Source: Alphaproteobacteria bacterium
Lineage (GTDB): Bacteria > Pseudomonadota > Alphaproteobacteria > SMXP01
Length of the DNA: 10,104 nt
Assembly (NCBI GenBank): GCA_021774995.1
Contig: JAJFIM010000061.1
Location: 1-10,104, forward strand
Reading direction: 5' to 3'
The notes beneath the pieces were generated by a model. It saw nothing but the letters and a program-made list of their open reading frames with translations. It made no database searches and was not told the DNA's origin. Made by a program: the position numbers and the translations under genes. Positions 6,423 to 10,104 of the stretch are shown here, in pieces. The stretch's first letter is position 1; each line of letters begins with the position of its first letter.

Positions 6423-6683
6423 ATGCCCCCGCCGCTCAAAAGATCAATCACCATAAGCGGCCACCGGACGAGCATCTCGCTGGAGCCGGACTTTTGGGCG
6501 GCGCTTCAGGATATCGCCATTGCCAAAGGCTTATCGTTAAGCGCCCTCGTCGCCGCCATAGACGACGCACGCACGCAAGCGGATGACAAAACAGGTCTTT
6601 CCAGCGCCATCCGCACATTTGTTTTGCAGAATTATCGGCAGCCTCCTTCTTTTGCCACTCCGCGGAATGACAATGAAACTTAG
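6423..6683 (+). CDS. ribbon-helix-helix domain protein (RHH_4 type)
   Basis: An 86-residue protein consisting almost wholly of one ribbon-helix-helix domain. KRSITISGHRTSISLEPDFWAAL (residues 6-28) gives the N-terminal strand followed by the G-H-R-T-S-x-S-L-E-x-x-F-W core typical of this alphaproteobacterial family. Helix 1 continues to A34, then the G-L-S turn and helix 2 (LSALVAAIDDAR) follow. A second conserved block, LSSAIRTFVL, is at 59-68. RHH folds usually dimerise and insert the ribbon into the DNA major groove; no target is known to me for this family. It starts 8 bases after the fumC stop, an arrangement I recall in other alphaproteobacteria, where a DUF4169 gene often lies nearby; none is seen here. 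It could regulate its own operon, but that is inference. Confidence 0.88.
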   Translation: MPPPLKRSITISGHRTSISLEPDFWAALQDIAIAKGLSLSALVAAIDDARTQADDKTGLSSAIRTFVLQNYRQPPSFATPRNDNET

Positions 6684-6686
6684 TGA

Positions 6687-9600
6687 TTAATCCCGCCCGT
6701 TCAGCGTATCGATGGCGGAGCGGAAAACCTCGATCTGGCGATCGGTCTCCGTGCCCGGCGTTTGGTCGGCGCGGGCCGCGAAATCATCAATATAAAAGGC
6801 TCCTAACGAAGCCGATTCGATCTGCCTGCGCGGCGCCGACAGCGGCCCGGTGAGGCGGATGTTCAACGCGGGCGCGCCTTCCTCGCCCACGAGACGCACG
6901 CGGCCCTGCCCTGAAATCAGCCTTGCGCCCAGATCAATCACGCCGTCAAAGTCAATGGTCGCCGCGCCGTCCGTGTCGGTTATGGCGTTGGCGGCCAGAA
7001 TACCCAGGAGCGATTCTTCTTCCGTTTTCCCGCCATTCTTTTTCAGCAGAATTTTTCCATCTTCGATGGGAACAACGCCGTAAAGCGTCTGATAGTGTGA
7101 GCGGCCCGACGTCATGGAGTCTTGCGCCATGGCTCTGTATGTCTCAAGGCTTGTTGCCCGATCAATACCTGCGATCAACGCCAGCACGTCAAAACCTTCA
7201 AAGGCGCCGTCACTGGCCGCAAGCGTCACCGCGCCGTTAAGACTGGAAGTCAGCGCCATTTTAGTGCGCCCCAAAGCGGAAAAAGTGAAATCGAAATCCG
7301 CTTGACCCGTCAGCGGCGCGGCGTCTTTGTCTATTTTCAAGAACGCGGCCAAGGCGGGCTTCAACCCGGCGGATTTCAGGCTCAACGCGCCGGAGAGTTC
7401 AGGGAGAAGATCCCCGGCGCTATAAGACAGGGCGCCGCTCAGTTCGCCGCCAAACAGATCCGCGTTCAATTCCGACAAAGCCCATATTCCCTCTTTCAAG
7501 GTCAAAGCGCCTTTCAAATTTTTAAACGCATAGGCGCCTGAACTTATGGAACTTGCCGCCAGGCGCAGTCGCCCGCGCGCGCCGGGGAACCAGCCGTCTT
7601 GATCAGCCGCGTTCTCGCCCACACCTAAAATCTGGTTCTGAAGCGCTTCAATATCAGCGACGGTTTGCAGGCCCGAAGACAAAACAACAGGCGCCCCCAC
7701 CGGATTAAAATCATCAAGACGAACGCCCTTCAACAGCGCTTCCACTTCGAAAACATGGCCATCATCATTCAGGTTCAGCGTTCCATTAAGGTTAAGTTCG
7801 GCCTTGCCCACCTGTGCGGTCAAGGAGGTGAGTGTAAGCTCTTCGCCTTCGGCCGAAAGCTCCGCAGTCAGATCAAGCGGCCCCAGTTCCCCAGCTGTGC
7901 GATAATCAACGCCATAGGCGGCGGCGAGCGCTGTTAAATCGGGCGCGCGCGCAGATAGCGCCGCGTCATAGCGCGTCAGATCGTCATTACTCGTCCCATT
8001 CAGAGTGACCAGGCTGCCGTCCGGCCCCGTGCTCTTGACATCCAGCACATAGGCGCGCTCGGCGCGGGTCACTTTTCCCTTCATTTTCACGGCGCCGCCG
8101 GTCTTTTGCTGGATCACGGCCTCAAGCGTCACATTGTCGGACACGCGCCCAAGGGCGCCGCCAAAGACAATGAATGTGGTCCCCGCGCCCTTAAACTCCC
8201 GCACCGGGAATCCAAACAGTTTGAACAAAGGCGCCGGACTGTCCGCCCTCAAGGAACCCGCTAGGGCAAAGTCAGGCCGGTCCAACGTTTTCCCAACGCG
8301 GCCCCGCACGTTAATATGAGCGCCGTCATAATCGGCGATATTGAAGCGGGTGATCTCCAACGCGCCGTCATCGACGCGCACATCCACGTCTACGCCGCGC
8401 ATCCGGGTCCCTTGCCACGTGAACGCCTGCACATTCAACGCGATGCGTCCTAAAGTTTCCACTGGCGAGCGCCCGTCATCACTGGACGGGGCAAACCAAG
8501 AAAATTCTCTCAGTCCCGCCGGCAGCAACGGCGCATAGGAATCAAGATTGAGCTCATCGGACATGATGGCGGCGCCATAGCGCGGCCCTTGGCGCCCCTC
8601 TTCAAGCGAAAAGCTCGCCTGATGCGCGCGCCCGTCGAGCGTGACCTCCGCTGACGTCAACTCCATACGGGAGGGCGCAAGGACGAGTTGTCCCGCAACA
8701 CTCATCTGGTTCAAAAGATCAACGGCAACTTCGTCCACGGGCAGACCGGCCCAGGCAAGAAAGGCCCGCGGGTTCTCCGAATTTAAGGACACTTGGCCGT
8801 CAAAGCGCGTGCCCCCCGTTACGGGCAGCCACTTGCCTTCACCGATGAACGCCGTCTTGCCCGGCAACCGGCCCGTGGCGCGATTGACTTTAATATGCCC
8901 GTTCTCGGCCACCGCCTCGACAACCAAATTCTGGATCACGCCCGCGCGGTAAATCACGCCGTCTACCTGGATATCGATTGCGCCGGTGAGGCTGTCCGGC
9001 AAGATGAAACCGCTGAGTTCCCTTTCGATGGTCGGCGCGGCTTTTGACATATTGACGGATTTTTGCGTTGCCGCCGCTTCTTCAAACAACGAATCGAGAT
9101 TGACGCTGCGCGCCGACAGCTTGGCGGTAAAACTTGACGCCCGCCCGAGCCGAGCCGTGATCTCACCCTTCGCCCTTACGCCGCCCAGACCCAGGATCAA
9201 CTCCTCGGCGGTTAACACGCGCTCGGCAATTCGCACATCCGTTTCGATCTCAAGGTCTTGGCCGAAGATTTTAGCCAAACGTCCTTTAGGTTTGGCAACG
9301 TCTTCGCCGCGCATCAACGACATGAGATCCGTCCAGCCCGCGCCGCCATCCGCGCTGGTGAAGTTTAACCGCCCCACGGCCGGGCCAAACAGGCTCGCTT
9401 CTTCCAGGAAACCCCGAAACGCCAGTTCCGCCTTGCTGGGCGCAAAGGTGATGGTCAATTTGGCCGGCACGGCGCGCACACTCGACATATCGCCTATTGT
9501 CGAGTCGAACCGTATATCGACTCCGCGAAAATTCGCCCGGCCTTTCGCCGTGAAAGGACCATCTAATGTCGTCGCGCTAAAAATACCATTGAGATCGCGC

Positions 9601-10104
9601 ACCGCATCGCTGACTTGCAGTTCCGCGTCTGAATAAGTCAACGTCCCGTCTTCAACGGTCATATTGTCGAGCCGGATGGCGCTCAGCAAATATGACAGCC
9701 ACCAAGGCGCCTGCATCTTCTTTCGCGGCGCAGCGCCTTCTCTTTGATCAAACTTCCAATTGGTTTGATTGCCCGCCAGAACTTCGACCGCAATCAATGG
9801 CCGGATCAGGCGCACATCGGTAAGCTCCACCCGCAGCGATAGAAGCGGCTTTAACGCGGCGCGCAGCTCCAACCGGTCAAGGCTGATCATTTTACGGGCG
9901 TCTTCGCTGTCATCATTTGCGATGGAGAATTTGGAAAGGGTCAGTTCCGGCACCGGCAGCAGGGCAAAACCGATATCCCCGTCAATGGAAACGTCCCGGC
10001 CCGTGATATCCTCCGCATACGCCTCAATCGCGCCGCGATAGCGATTCCAGTCGATATAGCTCGGCGCCACCAGGATCGTTCCGACCACGATGACGACGAA
10101 AAAA
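6687..10104 (-). CDS. AsmA family envelope protein, 5' end beyond the window
   Basis: At least 1138 residues of a large AsmA-like protein, the superfamily of inner-membrane-anchored, mostly periplasmic proteins related to TamB/VPS13-type lipid-transfer bridges. In alphaproteobacteria they are linked to outer-membrane assembly and lipid homeostasis. The open frame reaches the right edge. The segment FFVVIVVGTILVAPSYIDWNRYR is the end of the N-terminal membrane anchor followed by the family's D-W-N-x-Y/R motif, so the true start is probably only some 10-20 codons outside; the GTG at 10088 lies within the helix and is not the start. The N-terminal AsmA domain follows, then a long series of beta-rich segments. 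The AsmA_2-type C-terminal domain has L-G-R-T and GAFEGFDVLALI around residues 935-970, ending with the L-T-G-P-L-S-A-P-R-R motif. Its stop lies 3 bases from that of the RHH gene. Confidence 0.92.
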   Translation of the reverse strand, partial: FFVVIVVGTILVAPSYIDWNRYRGAIEAYAEDITGRDVSIDGDIGFALLPVPELTLSKFSIANDDSEDARKMISLDRLELRAALKPLLSLRVELTDVRLIRPLIAVEVLAGNQTNWKFDQREGAAPRKKMQAPWWLSYLLSAIRLDNMTVEDGTLTYSDAELQVSDAVRDLNGIFSATTLDGPFTAKGRANFRGVDIRFDSTIGDMSSVRAVPAKLTITFAPSKAELAFRGFLEEASLFGPAVGRLNFTSADGGAGWTDLMSLMRGEDVAKPKGRLAKIFGQDLEIETDVRIAERVLTAEELILGLGGVRAKGEITARLGRASSFTAKLSARSVNLDSLFEEAAATQKSVNMSKAAPTIERELSGFILPDSLTGAIDIQVDGVIYRAGVIQNLVVEAVAENGHIKVNRATGRLPGKTAFIGEGKWLPVTGGTRFDGQVSLNSENPRAFLAWAGLPVDEVAVDLLNQMSVAGQLVLAPSRMELTSAEVTLDGRAHQASFSLEEGRQGPRYGAAIMSDELNLDSYAPLLPAGLREFSWFAPSSDDGRSPVETLGRIALNVQAFTWQGTRMRGVDVDVRVDDGALEITRFNIADYDGAHINVRGRVGKTLDRPDFALAGSLRADSPAPLFKLFGFPVREFKGAGTTFIVFGGALGRVSDNVTLEAVIQQKTGGAVKMKGKVTRAERAYVLDVKSTGPDGSLVTLNGTSNDDLTRYDAALSARAPDLTALAAAYGVDYRTAGELGPLDLTAELSAEGEELTLTSLTAQVGKAELNLNGTLNLNDDGHVFEVEALLKGVRLDDFNPVGAPVVLSSGLQTVADIEALQNQILGVGENAADQDGWFPGARGRLRLAASSISSGAYAFKNLKGALTLKEGIWALSELNADLFGGELSGALSYSAGDLLPELSGALSLKSAGLKPALAAFLKIDKDAAPLTGQADFDFTFSALGRTKMALTSSLNGAVTLAASDGAFEGFDVLALIAGIDRATSLETYRAMAQDSMTSGRSHYQTLYGVVPIEDGKILLKKNGGKTEEESLLGILAANAITDTDGAATIDFDGVIDLGARLISGQGRVRLVGEEGAPALNIRLTGPLSAPRRQIESASLGAFYIDDFAARADQTPGTETDRQIEVFRSAIDTLNGRD

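Noticed and set aside
6658..6665. TCCGCGGA palindrome as terminator of the fumC run
   Set aside because: It lies inside the RHH coding sequence, the stem is only 4 bp per arm, and no T-run follows.
8986..9636. 216-codon plus-strand frame opposite the AsmA gene
   Set aside because: Antisense to a continuous AsmA coding frame; low-complexity Ser/Arg-rich translation with no motif.

Overview
The window looks like ordinary chromosomal DNA from an alphaproteobacterium. It is GC-rich with short intergenic gaps. It carries an SspB of the alphaproteobacterial type with a C-terminal ClpX-binding tail, a class II fumarase followed by an RHH_4-type ribbon-helix-helix protein, and a Sua5-FAD oxidoreductase pair that I recall as common in this class. 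The genus cannot be told from the sequence. I see no insertion sequence, phage gene, CRISPR array, tRNA or rRNA, and no gene-free stretch longer than about 220 bases.

Left part (1-1928, + strand): the 3' end of a Sua5/TsaC threonylcarbamoyl-AMP synthase gene (tRNA t6A modification) enters from the left edge. After 55 bases comes a complete FAD-linked oxidoreductase of the D-2-hydroxyglutarate dehydrogenase type.

Middle (1929-3992): a 238-residue + strand protein, with its own Shine-Dalgarno site, looks like a flagellin reduced to the D1-like core, with both terminal D0 segments replaced or absent. This is the most unusual gene here. It converges with a - strand luciferase-like flavin oxidoreductase; the stop codons are 8 bases apart. 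The oxidoreductase is read divergently from the next block across a 220-base intergenic region that holds a degenerate direct repeat and a short palindrome.

Right part (3993-6683, + strand): a compact run of sspB, a PaaI-like thioesterase, fumC and a small ribbon-helix-helix protein. Gaps are 6, 37 and 8 bases, so the run is probably one operon. It links a ClpXP protease adaptor, a hotdog thioesterase, a TCA-cycle enzyme and a putative DNA-binding protein.

Right edge (6687-10104, - strand): a very large AsmA-family envelope protein converges on the RHH gene with only 3 bases between them. Its N-terminus lies just outside the window.

Most genes are well-known housekeeping families. The flagellin-like protein is the only candidate for something little described.
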